A DNA stretch of 64,000 nucleotides, taken from positions 22,375 to 86,374 of the forward strand of contig JAPVXR010000018.1 in NCBI GenBank assembly GCA_027214385.1, in the 5' to 3' direction. The notes under the pieces were generated by a model. The model worked only from the letters and a program-made list of their open reading frames with translations. It did not search any database and was not told where the DNA came from. The translations under genes were made by a program, and so were the position numbers. Source of the DNA: Cryomorphaceae bacterium 1068 (GTDB lineage: Bacteria > Bacteroidota > Bacteroidia > Flavobacteriales_D > Cryomorphaceae). Shown piece by piece: positions 1-7,733 of this stretch; the stretch's first letter is position 1; each line of letters opens with the position of its first letter.

Positions 1-943
1 TTTTCTCGGTGTAATAATCTTCAATTTCTACAACCCACCGGGCCAATTTCAAAATCTGTTCTTCATTTAAACAAAACTGCCCGGCTAGTTTGCGTTCTAC
101 AGGAACTCTTTTTACCAATTCTGTAAGTGACGTGCCGTAGACCATTTTATGGTGCTTCTGCCCCATCTTCTTCTCTATAATCGGATTTAGACCAGGAGCT
201 TTGAGCTTTGGCTTGTAAACAATAAACTCATCGGGAGAAATTTCACCTTGTACGATCAACTCACCTAATCCATAGGCGCCATTGATAATGACGGCATCTT
301 TAAAACCGCTTTCCGTGTCGAGAGAGAAAGCAACCCCTGATGCACCAAGATCAGAACGCACCATTTTTTGAACTCCCACCGATAGCAGCACTGATTGGTG
401 GTCATAGCCGCGCTGAGTTCGATATGAAATTGCTCTATCATTATAAAGTGAAGCGAAGCAGCTTTTTACAGAATTCAATAGAGCTTGAGACCCCCGTACG
501 TTTAAGAATGTTTCCTGCTGGCCTGCAAAGGAAGCGTCAGGAAGATCTTCAGCGGTGGCAGAAGAGCGAACGGCTACATCCGTAGCCTCGTTTCCGTATG
601 ACTTTGAAAGTTCTTTGTATCGTTGAATGATTTCCTCTCTCAAATTATCAGGAAAAGTCCCGTCCGCAACCATATTTCGGATCATTGAGCCTTTCTTACG
701 CAGTGAAATGATATCAGACGTATCGAGACCTTCCAATTGAACCCTGATTTTTTCATTCAAATTATTGTGCTCAAGGTAGGCCTCAAAAGCATGAACAGTA
801 ACAACAAATCCGCCTGGGACCTGAATTTCACGTTTCGATAAATTCTTGATCATTTCACCGAGTGAAGCATTCTTTCCTCCCACGGTATTTAGCATTGATA
901 AATCGACCTCGTGGAGGTCGAGTATCAGCGGTTTACTTGGCAT
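1..943 (-). CDS. ppsA: Phosphoenolpyruvate synthase, N-terminal part (cut by window edge)
   Basis: Converts pyruvate plus ATP to phosphoenolpyruvate in gluconeogenesis, in the cytoplasm. The visible 314 residues are the PEP/pyruvate-binding ATP-grasp half: GGKNASLGEM lies at about residues 22-31 and VRSSATAEDLPDASFAGQQ follows near residue 125, both hallmarks of the PpsA/PPDK family. The ATG at 943-941 opens MPSKPLILDL, a normal family N-terminus. The phosphohistidine and C-terminal PEP-binding domains lie outside the window, so intactness cannot be judged. It is divergent from the DUF1800 gene. PPDK is the alternative, but the N-terminal sequence fits PpsA better. Confidence 0.9.
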   Translation of the reverse strand, partial: MPSKPLILDLHEVDLSMLNTVGGKNASLGEMIKNLSKREIQVPGGFVVTVHAFEAYLEHNNLNEKIRVQLEGLDTSDIISLRKKGSMIRNMVADGTFPDNLREEIIQRYKELSKSYGNEATDVAVRSSATAEDLPDASFAGQQETFLNVRGSQALLNSVKSCFASLYNDRAISYRTQRGYDHQSVLLSVGVQKMVRSDLGASGVAFSLDTESGFKDAVIINGAYGLGELIVQGEISPDEFIVYKPKLKAPGLNPIIEKKMGQKHHKMVYGTSLTELVKRVPVERKLAGQFCLNEEQILKLARWVVEIEDYYTEK

Positions 944-1128
944 TTTTAGACAGTTTTAGTGATTAATTTTCGTAGGTGCTTCTAAGGTATTGAGAATTTT
1001 CCGCTTGTGATATTTGATTACTCAAATTTTAGAGGAAACAGTCGAAAAAAGGATTAGATAAAACAAATTGAAACTCTCTGAAGGTATTTGTCGTAATCCC
1101 TGATTTGGAAAACGTTTTTGGAACCTGC

Positions 1129-2943
1129 ATGAAAAAATCCCAACTACTGCGTTTTCTCCCCTGCGTAATTATCGTCACTTCTGCCTTTAGTCAAAAACCC
1201 GTCTACGAAGACTTCGTGGGAGCGGGCCACAGCTCTGGTATTAATATCTCAACGAGTAGCTCTTTATCAAAACCCGGTCGCGAACAAGCTGCTACAGGAG
1301 CTTCATCGCTCGATGGCTCAGGATTGGAAAGTCGCCAAATGGAGGCTGCCAGATTTCTAGCCCAAGCCGGCTTCGGAGGAAAGCCCCATGAAATTAAAAA
1401 TCTCGCCACCCATCTCAACTTTGAGTCGTGGATTGATCGCCAATTTGCCGTAAAGCCCACATCAATGCTTTACGAAAACCGACGCGCCTACCAAACTGCA
1501 AAAGAGCTAAAAGCACTTACCGACGATGTGAGCAACTACAACAACTCATCGAGGCATTTCCACTATGCATGGTGGCAATCGGTTATGACAAACCCTGATC
1601 AGTTGAGACAAAGAGTGGCAGCGGCATTAAGCGAAATCATAGTACTCTCAACCAATGGGCCTGTCAACAATAATGGTGAGAACTACGCTTCATTCTATGA
1701 TTTACTGCTAAGGCATGCTTTCGGAAACTACAAGGATCTTCTTTACGACGTAACCATGCACCCCGCTATGGGAGTCTACTTGACTTATTTACGGAATCCA
1801 AAAACGGATACCACTTCAAACACCTTTCCTGACGAAAACTATGCCCGTGAGGTAATGCAACTATTCAGCATAGGCCTTTATGAGCTTAACCAAGACGGTA
1901 GCATTAAGCTAGATGAAAATGGAAATTCCATACCAACTTATGACAATGATGATATTATAGAATTATCAAAAGTGTTTACAGGATTAGCAGCGGGAGCACT
2001 AAATAAAAATGCAATAGAAAACGATCGAGTGCTCCGGTTCTCCACCAACCAAAACGACATGGACTACACCGTCCCCATGTTGATGTACGAAGATGAACAC
2101 GAAGAGGGCGAGAAGTATTTGCTAAACGGATATGTCATTCCCTCAGGACTTTCAGGAACTGAAGATATCGAAATGGCATTGACTCATTTGGTTAATCATC
2201 CAAATACGGGACCATTTATTTGCAGAAAACTAATTCAGAACTTGGTTAAATCGAACCCCAGCCCAGCCTATATTGCTGATGTTTCCGCTGCGTTTAATGA
2301 CAACGGAGAGGGCATAAGAGGAGATATGAAGGCTGTGATCAAAGCCATTCTTCTTCACGAAGAGGCGCGTGATTGCTTGTGGCAAAATGAATCGACCAAT
2401 GGTAAACTGTTAGCACCCTCGCTCAGGTATACAGCATTCGCAAGAGCGATGCAACTTGATGCCGGAAACAATCTTTACTATTCAGAAGGCAGAGGTTTTT
2501 TTGAAGATACATTTCATAGGGTTTTGTCCTCGCCGTCAGTTTTCAACTTTTACTCTCCTGATCATATTCCCAATGGACCATTGAATGAAATGGAACTAGT
2601 TGCACCCGAATTCGAAATCTTCAATTCAGTAACGAGTATCGGATACCTGAATCAGGTGAATAAATGGACTGACCGCGCAGACGTTTTCACTGCACCCGAG
2701 CTGACCGGAGATGTGGAAGTCAATCGCGAATATTATTATGAAATGGCGCAAGACCCACAAGTCCTAATTAACCACTTGGACCTCCTTTTGACTAAAGGAC
2801 GCCTCAGTGAAACGACACGAAACATTATTATAGAAGCATTAGAGGGGCTGCCCGAAAACAATCAAGAAAACATGCTAAGGGATCGCTGGGAAATAGCCAC
2901 GTACTTGGTCATGATCAGCCCTGAATTCAACATTTTAAAGTAA
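1129..2943 (+). CDS. DUF1800 family secreted protein
   Basis: A 604-residue protein. Start chosen at ATG 1129 (MKKSQLLRFLPC) because it opens a clean signal peptide ending near AFSQ; an in-frame TTG lies 24 bases upstream and is unlikely. The body matches DUF1800: ARFLAQAGFGG early, then NYAREVMQLFSIGLYELN in the middle, and repeated Trp/Arg-rich helical segments. Family function is unknown. It is almost always encoded next to a DUF1501 protein, and here the DUF1501 start lies 3 bases after the stop, so they are surely cotranscribed. No C-terminal T9SS domain is present, so it may stay in the periplasm or use a partner for export. Confidence 0.88.
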   Translation: MKKSQLLRFLPCVIIVTSAFSQKPVYEDFVGAGHSSGINISTSSSLSKPGREQAATGASSLDGSGLESRQMEAARFLAQAGFGGKPHEIKNLATHLNFESWIDRQFAVKPTSMLYENRRAYQTAKELKALTDDVSNYNNSSRHFHYAWWQSVMTNPDQLRQRVAAALSEIIVLSTNGPVNNNGENYASFYDLLLRHAFGNYKDLLYDVTMHPAMGVYLTYLRNPKTDTTSNTFPDENYAREVMQLFSIGLYELNQDGSIKLDENGNSIPTYDNDDIIELSKVFTGLAAGALNKNAIENDRVLRFSTNQNDMDYTVPMLMYEDEHEEGEKYLLNGYVIPSGLSGTEDIEMALTHLVNHPNTGPFICRKLIQNLVKSNPSPAYIADVSAAFNDNGEGIRGDMKAVIKAILLHEEARDCLWQNESTNGKLLAPSLRYTAFARAMQLDAGNNLYYSEGRGFFEDTFHRVLSSPSVFNFYSPDHIPNGPLNEMELVAPEFEIFNSVTSIGYLNQVNKWTDRADVFTAPELTGDVEVNREYYYEMAQDPQVLINHLDLLLTKGRLSETTRNIIIEALEGLPENNQENMLRDRWEIATYLVMISPEFNILK

Positions 2944-2946
2944 GCT

Positions 2947-4365
2947 ATGGCACCGAAGAAGAGAATAATCGATAGACGGAAGTTCTTGAGTGATGCAGGC
3001 TGTGCTGCTTTGGGAACGACAACCTTGTTTTCAACCTTGGTCAATATGAAAGCCATTGCAGTTGCGGCATTGGACAAGAATCCAATACCCAAATCAGGCG
3101 GGGACTATAAAGCCCTTGTTTGCATTTTGTTGGCGGGAGGAATGGACTCCCACAATGTTCTTATCCCAAGAGGAGATAACGAGCATGCTGAGTACTTGAC
3201 TACGCGTTTTAATCTGGCATTACCAAAGAGTCAAATTCTTCCTTTAAATCACGGTGGGCAAGGTGGAAGACTATATGGAGTACACCCGAATATGCCGGAG
3301 GTACAACAGCTATTCAATTCGGGTAAAGCGGCATTTGTGGCAAACGTAGGGACGCTAATTGAGCCCACAACAAAAGAACAATATCAAGGTACGGGTCATC
3401 CATTGCCGATAGGACTCTTCTCGCATTCAGATCAAATTATGCATTGGCAGACGGGTAGACCGGGCGAAAGAGCCAACCACGGCTGGGGAGGAAGAATGGC
3501 TGATTTGATTCAAAGTATGAACTCCAATCAGAACTTGTCTATGAATTTCTCGCTAAGTGGAAGAAACCAATTTCAAAGTGGACAGCAAACAGTTGACTTC
3601 TCCATCAATACCAACGGAAGTGTCGGGATTGACGGTTTCAACAATGACAACACCTATCACACCTTAAGAAATGCTGCCATTAACAACATGCTTGAAGCGG
3701 AATACCAAGACGTTTTTGAGCAAACGTATGTGAATACAGTAAAATCTTCGGCTGAGGGCAGCACACAGTTCCAGGAAGCGATCAATAATCTACCCGAATT
3801 CAACACAACTTTTTCAGAAACCCGACTATCTGATCAGTTGAAAATGGTAGCAAAAGTTATCGCTTCCCGCGAAGAGCTAGGATTTTCAAGACAAACATTC
3901 TTCATCAAGTTGGGTGGATGGGATCACCACGATGGAGTATTAGAGAAGCAAGCAGAACAGTTACCCGTTCTCAGTGCAGCTCTCGGAGAATTCAATTCTG
4001 TTCTCGAAGAGCTCGGTGTCGATTCGAATGTCACCACTTTCACCGTCTCTGACTTTGGCCGGACGCTAACCAGTAATGGAAATGGATCTGATCACGCTTG
4101 GGGAGGAAATGCGCTTGTAATGGGTGGTGGATTGAACGGTGGTGAGATTTATGGAAACTACCCATCATTAGAATTGGACAGTGACCTGATGTTGCGGAGA
4201 GGACGACTGATTCCGACTGTGTCGGCGGCAGAGTATATTGCTGAATTGGCACTTTGGTTTGGGGTATCACCAACTGACATCAACGACATTCTCCCAGATC
4301 TCCCCAATTTCTTCGACACCACATCAGGTGGCTATCCCCTCGGATTTATGAACCCAACATCATAG
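2947..4365 (+). CDS. DUF1501 family protein
   Basis: A 472-residue protein of the DUF1501 family, related to the alkaline-phosphatase/sulfatase fold. The N-terminus has a twin-arginine-like stretch (DRRKFLSDAG) followed by a short hydrophobic segment, suggesting export. LAGGMDSHNVLIPRGD, GGWDHHDG and SDFGRTLTSNG with a following DHAWGG supply the conserved Asp/His residues expected at a metal site; this is inference from family resemblance. It is the second gene of the DUF1800/DUF1501 operon, with a 3-base gap upstream and 2 bases downstream. Substrate unknown. Confidence 0.88.
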   Translation: MAPKKRIIDRRKFLSDAGCAALGTTTLFSTLVNMKAIAVAALDKNPIPKSGGDYKALVCILLAGGMDSHNVLIPRGDNEHAEYLTTRFNLALPKSQILPLNHGGQGGRLYGVHPNMPEVQQLFNSGKAAFVANVGTLIEPTTKEQYQGTGHPLPIGLFSHSDQIMHWQTGRPGERANHGWGGRMADLIQSMNSNQNLSMNFSLSGRNQFQSGQQTVDFSINTNGSVGIDGFNNDNTYHTLRNAAINNMLEAEYQDVFEQTYVNTVKSSAEGSTQFQEAINNLPEFNTTFSETRLSDQLKMVAKVIASREELGFSRQTFFIKLGGWDHHDGVLEKQAEQLPVLSAALGEFNSVLEELGVDSNVTTFTVSDFGRTLTSNGNGSDHAWGGNALVMGGGLNGGEIYGNYPSLELDSDLMLRRGRLIPTVSAAEYIAELALWFGVSPTDINDILPDLPNFFDTTSGGYPLGFMNPTS

Positions 4366-4367
4366 GT

Positions 4368-5111
4368 ATGAAAAAGAGTCTATTCGTTTTAGCTTTCGTT
4401 CTCCCTCTCATCGGTATATCGCAATGCTACCCTGATCGACACAATACTTCGTGGAACGAGGCTTGGATATCTTGTGAAAAAAGAGAAAGTCCAAATTCTC
4501 AAAGAGGCAATGGACATTGGATTCTCTATGACTTCAGTCATACATATCGCCTTGGAAATGCGAAATTTTGGAATTTAAATGCTCCCGAATATTTGGAATC
4601 CGGGTTCAAGGGTTTCTATATTGACTACAGTCTGGACGGGATGAACTGGAAAAACCTTGGGCAATTTACGCTTGCTCAAGCTATTGGAGAAAGCCTATAT
4701 GAAGGGGAAGATATCACCAGCTTTGGCGGAGATACAGCTCGTTTCGTTCTATTCACAGCTATCGACACTTATGGTGGTGCCTGTGCGGGAATTTCTGAGG
4801 TTAAGATTGATGTTATGGAAGTCGTTGACCGACTTCAGATTTATGAAGAAGAAGAGTGTTTTGAAGTATCCATTTACCCGAATCCTCATAGCTCTGATTT
4901 CACATTGTCGCTCAAAACTCTATGCAAGGGTACCGTAGACTACGGCCTTTATGACCACACGGGAAAACTAATGAGAAAAGAAAGTTTCTCAAGCGATGAA
5001 GTGTTGAAAATAAGACGCATCGACACCGGTGATTTACCAGTAGGGCTTTATCATTTGGTACTGACTCAAAATAAAGCTGTTGCCCGTTATCCCGTTATGA
5101 AGATTCAATAA
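4368..5111 (+). CDS. T9SS-sorted protein with discoidin (F5/8 type C)-like domain
   Basis: A 247-residue protein starting 2 bases after the DUF1501 stop. It has a signal peptide (MKKSLFVLAFVLPLIGIS), then a single domain at about residues 20-150 whose pattern (HWILYDFSHTYRLGNAKFWN, FYIDYSLDGMNWKNLG, ARFVLF, ISEVKIDV) resembles F5/8 type C carbohydrate-binding modules. Residues 165-247 are a T9SS type A sorting domain: IYPNPHSSDF, then GLYDHTGKL and GLYHLVL. The likely role is a cell-surface or secreted partner of the two upstream proteins, binding a glycan or surface ligand. The discoidin assignment is by eye and moderately sure; the sorting domain is clear. Confidence 0.75.
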   Translation: MKKSLFVLAFVLPLIGISQCYPDRHNTSWNEAWISCEKRESPNSQRGNGHWILYDFSHTYRLGNAKFWNLNAPEYLESGFKGFYIDYSLDGMNWKNLGQFTLAQAIGESLYEGEDITSFGGDTARFVLFTAIDTYGGACAGISEVKIDVMEVVDRLQIYEEEECFEVSIYPNPHSSDFTLSLKTLCKGTVDYGLYDHTGKLMRKESFSSDEVLKIRRIDTGDLPVGLYHLVLTQNKAVARYPVMKIQ

Positions 5112-5138
5112 GCAAAAGACGAACATTAGTTGGCCATT

Positions 5139-5170
5139 AAAAAGGAAGGCCCTGTCCGAAGACAGGGCCT
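5139..5170 (-). terminator. Intrinsic terminator (UUCG tetraloop)
   Basis: Ten perfect base pairs (5147-5156 with 5161-5170). Read on the minus strand the loop is UUCG closed by C-G, an extra-stable tetraloop, followed by UUCCUUUUU. On the plus strand no T tract follows, so it terminates minus-strand transcription. Confidence 0.7.
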
Positions 5171-5236
5171 AAAGGTGCACATTGCTATGAATATCAGCTG
5201 AGAGCTGAATAGCGGCTAACCAAAACCTCGCACCTT
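5139..5236 (-). ncRNA. Candidate small structured RNA with own promoter and terminator
   Basis: On the minus strand a perfect TAnnTTTG box (5248-5241) is followed after about 5 bases by a purine start and a ~98-base segment. The segment folds as: closing stem of 7 bp (5236-5230 with 5178-5172), an asymmetric internal loop, an apical hairpin of GCUAU/AUAGC stacked on UCAGCU/AGCUGA with a 3-base loop, then a perfect 10-bp terminator hairpin with a C(UUCG)G tetraloop (5170-5147) and a U-rich tail (to 5139). No ORF of note. The plan (closing stem, bubble, apical stem, terminator) recalls 6S-like RNAs such as the 6S-Flavo motif, but I cannot confirm identity. Confidence 0.55.
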
Positions 5237-5240
5237 ATGT

Positions 5241-5248
5241 CAAAGATA
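5241..5248 (-). promoter_or_regulatory. TAnnTTTG -7 box for the small RNA
   Basis: TATCTTTG on the minus strand matches the Bacteroidota primary-sigma -7 consensus exactly. No clear -33 TTTG is present about 20 bases upstream. The nearest annotated gene on this strand lies on the other side of the terminator, so the box is best explained by the RNA at 5139-5236. Confidence 0.55.
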
Positions 5249-5372
5249 AGATATTTTATTCTTTAGATTGAAATACAGGAACAATAAAATTCATCCTTTG
5301 ATGAAGTCTTCTTCTTATTGATCTTTTTCTATGTTGATGTAAATTCGTGATGTTTTATTTACAGACAGCAAC

Positions 5373-6467
5373 ATGAAAAAGTTTCAATTTCTTGTAATTT
5401 TAATTTTGATTAGTGTAGCCGTGCACGCACAAGAGGATAGCACCTTTGTAGAGGAAGAATTTGATTTCTCTGATTTTGAACTTGCTACAGAACCAGCGAA
5501 AGCTTTTTGCAATAACAAGGTTTTAGGACAATCACCTACAACGCTAATCGGGGGGTTTTATGACTACATGCCCGAACATTCACTTATCGCGGGGTCGCCT
5601 GTAAATTCGGAAAACGTAGATCTATCAAATCAAGGAACAATAAATTCTTCTCAGCGACTGGCTTTGACGAGCAATTTGCCCATCGTGTCGAGAAACAACA
5701 TATTAGTCAATTTCAACCTCGTTTTTCAACGTCAGTTCTATGACATCAGCGGATCAAACGGACATCCCCTTCTGGAAACACTCAACGAGAACGGACTGAC
5801 ACGAATGGGAGCACTTTTTACTGTCTTTAAACCTCTAAATGACAAAAACTTCTTTCTTGGTCAGATTGGTTTTGAAATAAACGGAGACTACGCGTTAAAC
5901 GATATTCAGACGAGTAATGCCTTTCGATTTCCAGTTGCTTTGCTCTACGGGTGGAAACCGAGTGACAGGTTGATGTACGCTTTCGGAATGTCGCGTACTT
6001 ATTTAGGCGGAGCTTTGAACTATGTACCGATTGTATACTACTATCACACCTTTAAAAATCAAAAATGGGGAATCGAGGCTGTCCTTCCATCAAGAGGTTC
6101 TTTGCGCTACAGGTTTGACTCAAAGAGTCTGATAAAAGCAGGTTTCACGGTGATTGGTGCTACCTATGCTTTAAACGATTGGTCAGAAAATGCCGAAGCC
6201 TACTCTCCCGAAGTGAATGAACTTTTTGCAGCAGAGGCGGTAGAATTGAGACGTTCAGAGATTAGAACAGGCCTTACCTATCAAAGGCAATTATTCGGTT
6301 TCTTCTGGTTTAGCGCAGAAGCGGGCTACAGGATCAATTACAGTTTTGAATTGGATCAAGACGGAGACTTCTTACGATTCTTTGGCAACGATGAGCCCTA
6401 CTTCATCGAAAATGAATTGGACAACGCTATGTACTTCACGGTTGGAATTACCTATACCAGCCCTTAA
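5373..6467 (+). CDS. Outer-membrane beta-barrel-like protein (DUF6268-like)
   Basis: A 364-residue protein with a signal peptide (MKKFQFLVILILISVAVHAQ). The rest alternates short hydrophobic strands with turns (LVFQRQFYDIS, FLGQIGFEINGDYAL, LMYAFGMSRTYLGG, YQRQLFGFFWFSAEAGYRIN) and ends on YFTVGITYTSP, the aromatic-rich terminal strand typical of barrels. The pattern recalls the DUF6268 outer-membrane family of Bacteroidota; this is a by-eye call. The ORF has its own 130-base upstream region. It converges on the DUF2147 gene with a 6-base gap. Confidence 0.6.
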   Translation: MKKFQFLVILILISVAVHAQEDSTFVEEEFDFSDFELATEPAKAFCNNKVLGQSPTTLIGGFYDYMPEHSLIAGSPVNSENVDLSNQGTINSSQRLALTSNLPIVSRNNILVNFNLVFQRQFYDISGSNGHPLLETLNENGLTRMGALFTVFKPLNDKNFFLGQIGFEINGDYALNDIQTSNAFRFPVALLYGWKPSDRLMYAFGMSRTYLGGALNYVPIVYYYHTFKNQKWGIEAVLPSRGSLRYRFDSKSLIKAGFTVIGATYALNDWSENAEAYSPEVNELFAAEAVELRRSEIRTGLTYQRQLFGFFWFSAEAGYRINYSFELDQDGDFLRFFGNDEPYFIENELDNAMYFTVGITYTSP

Positions 6468-6473
6468 AAAAAA

Positions 6474-6929
6474 TCACTTCTTCTTAACCAGGCGAGTCCA
6501 AACATCGGTCCGACCAAATACTGCCGTACCTACAAATCCGCGCACTTCGATTTGATCATCTGCAGTCAAAACAATTTTGCAATTGTAAGTTGTCCCATTC
6601 TTAGGATCGTAAATTGTTCCGCCTTCCCAAAGGGCCTCTTCCTCGTTGTAGACCAAATCCTTCATCATACGGTATCCTTTCAGCGGTGTTGATCGCAAAG
6701 ACTCGTCAGGATTGTTGATATCGACTCGTGGGTTTCCGTCTTCATCATTGGGTTCTTTCAGCCAAACAACCCGTCCATAAAACTTATTCCCGATTTTATC
6801 AATCTTAATATAGCTCCTTCCATCACTCGGCTGCCAAACTCCAATTAGTTTATCTTCCTCTCCTTCATTTGCATAACTCATTGAAAAAAGAGCCAACGCT
6901 AAAACACCAAGTATCAGTTTCAATTTCAT
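6474..6929 (-). CDS. DUF2147 domain protein
   Basis: A 151-residue exported protein: signal peptide to about residue 21 (ALALFSMSYA), then a DUF2147 domain. The diagnostic pattern is IGVWQPSDGRSYIKI, FYGRVVWLKEPND, LKGYRMMKDLVYN, WEGGTIYDPKNGTTYNCKI and a terminal GRTDVWTRL. Family members are small beta-barrel (lipocalin-like) periplasmic proteins of unknown function. It lies 9 bases downstream of a lipoprotein gene on the same strand, so the two are likely cotranscribed. Confidence 0.85.
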   Translation of the reverse strand: MKLKLILGVLALALFSMSYANEGEEDKLIGVWQPSDGRSYIKIDKIGNKFYGRVVWLKEPNDEDGNPRVDINNPDESLRSTPLKGYRMMKDLVYNEEEALWEGGTIYDPKNGTTYNCKIVLTADDQIEVRGFVGTAVFGRTDVWTRLVKKK

Positions 6930-6938
6930 ATCAGTTTT

Positions 6939-7454
6939 TTAATTTGCGGTAGGTACGTAATCAACATTTAGACTTACGGCGGCCGAGATATTCATCTCGT
7001 CCATATGTTCTTCGGTTATATTTAAATCAAGAACCCAAGTGGTGCCTTCGTCTTTCAAGTAATTGAGAATAGCAGGTTCCTCGGCTAGAGAGAGAGTCAT
7101 TTTATTCCCTTCAGGCAATGGACTCAAAGTACCGATAGTAATCAACTCATTATTGTCGCTTACAATCTGCAGAAGCAAACTCTCAGTAATGGCTCTGGTA
7201 GGATCGTCAAGAGTCAAAATTGCCGATGACACGAGTGCGCTTTCCAAAGCCTCGCTATTTATATTCAATTCACTTGTAATCACTTCCAATTGTGATTCTC
7301 CTGAAAATTGCAAGGTATTGGCTCCTTCAAAAAGCATATCACCACTCAAGGCGAGATCCATCTCTACAGTTTTACGCTCAGTTGAAGGAGCGCAGGAAGC
7401 TAATTGTAAAGCAAATAAAAGGATGACGATTCTGATGAGATTAAAAGTCTTCAT
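6939..7454 (-). CDS. Hypothetical lipoprotein
   Basis: A 171-residue protein. ATG 7454 gives MKTFNLIRIVILLF followed by LASC, a good lipobox; an earlier in-frame start at 7472 would only add six residues before the signal. The mature protein is acidic, with strand-like segments (LDLNITEEHMDEMNISAAV, VSLNVDYVPTAN) suggesting a beta-sandwich. I do not recognise the family. It is the first gene of a two-gene unit with the DUF2147 protein, so both may act in the envelope. Confidence 0.65.
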   Translation of the reverse strand: MKTFNLIRIVILLFALQLASCAPSTERKTVEMDLALSGDMLFEGANTLQFSGESQLEVITSELNINSEALESALVSSAILTLDDPTRAITESLLLQIVSDNNELITIGTLSPLPEGNKMTLSLAEEPAILNYLKDEGTTWVLDLNITEEHMDEMNISAAVSLNVDYVPTAN

Positions 7455-7733
7455 AATTGAAGTAAATATCATTAAGATTCAGAGCAATGGAAAAAAAGCT
7501 TTCCCATTTTCGCGCCAAACTAATTCAAATGATCAAAAAAATGAAACACCTCGATATAGTTTCTTCTCTTTTTGATTAATCATTGCTTCAGTAATAACTG
7601 CTGAAACCTCCGGTGGTTCATAAACCCGATTACAAAGGATAGCCCAAAGCAATAACAGGCATAATTGCACCCCGACAAACGTAACAATCAAGGCTGATTC
7701 CGAGTATATGAACCGAATATATTCACTTGAAAT

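Noticed and set aside
340..585. Open frame opposite the PEP synthase gene
   Set aside because: It lies antisense to a strongly conserved coding frame (GGKNASLGEM, VRSSATAEDLP) and has no promoter or recognisable product.
5147..5170. Hairpin as terminator of the plus-strand DUF1800 operon
   Set aside because: No T tract follows on the plus strand; the T tract is on the minus strand, with a minus-strand promoter ~90 bases away.
7063..7575. 170-residue plus-strand frame opposite the small lipoprotein
   Set aside because: The minus-strand frame has a lipobox and an operon partner; the plus-strand frame is Ser-rich without domain features.
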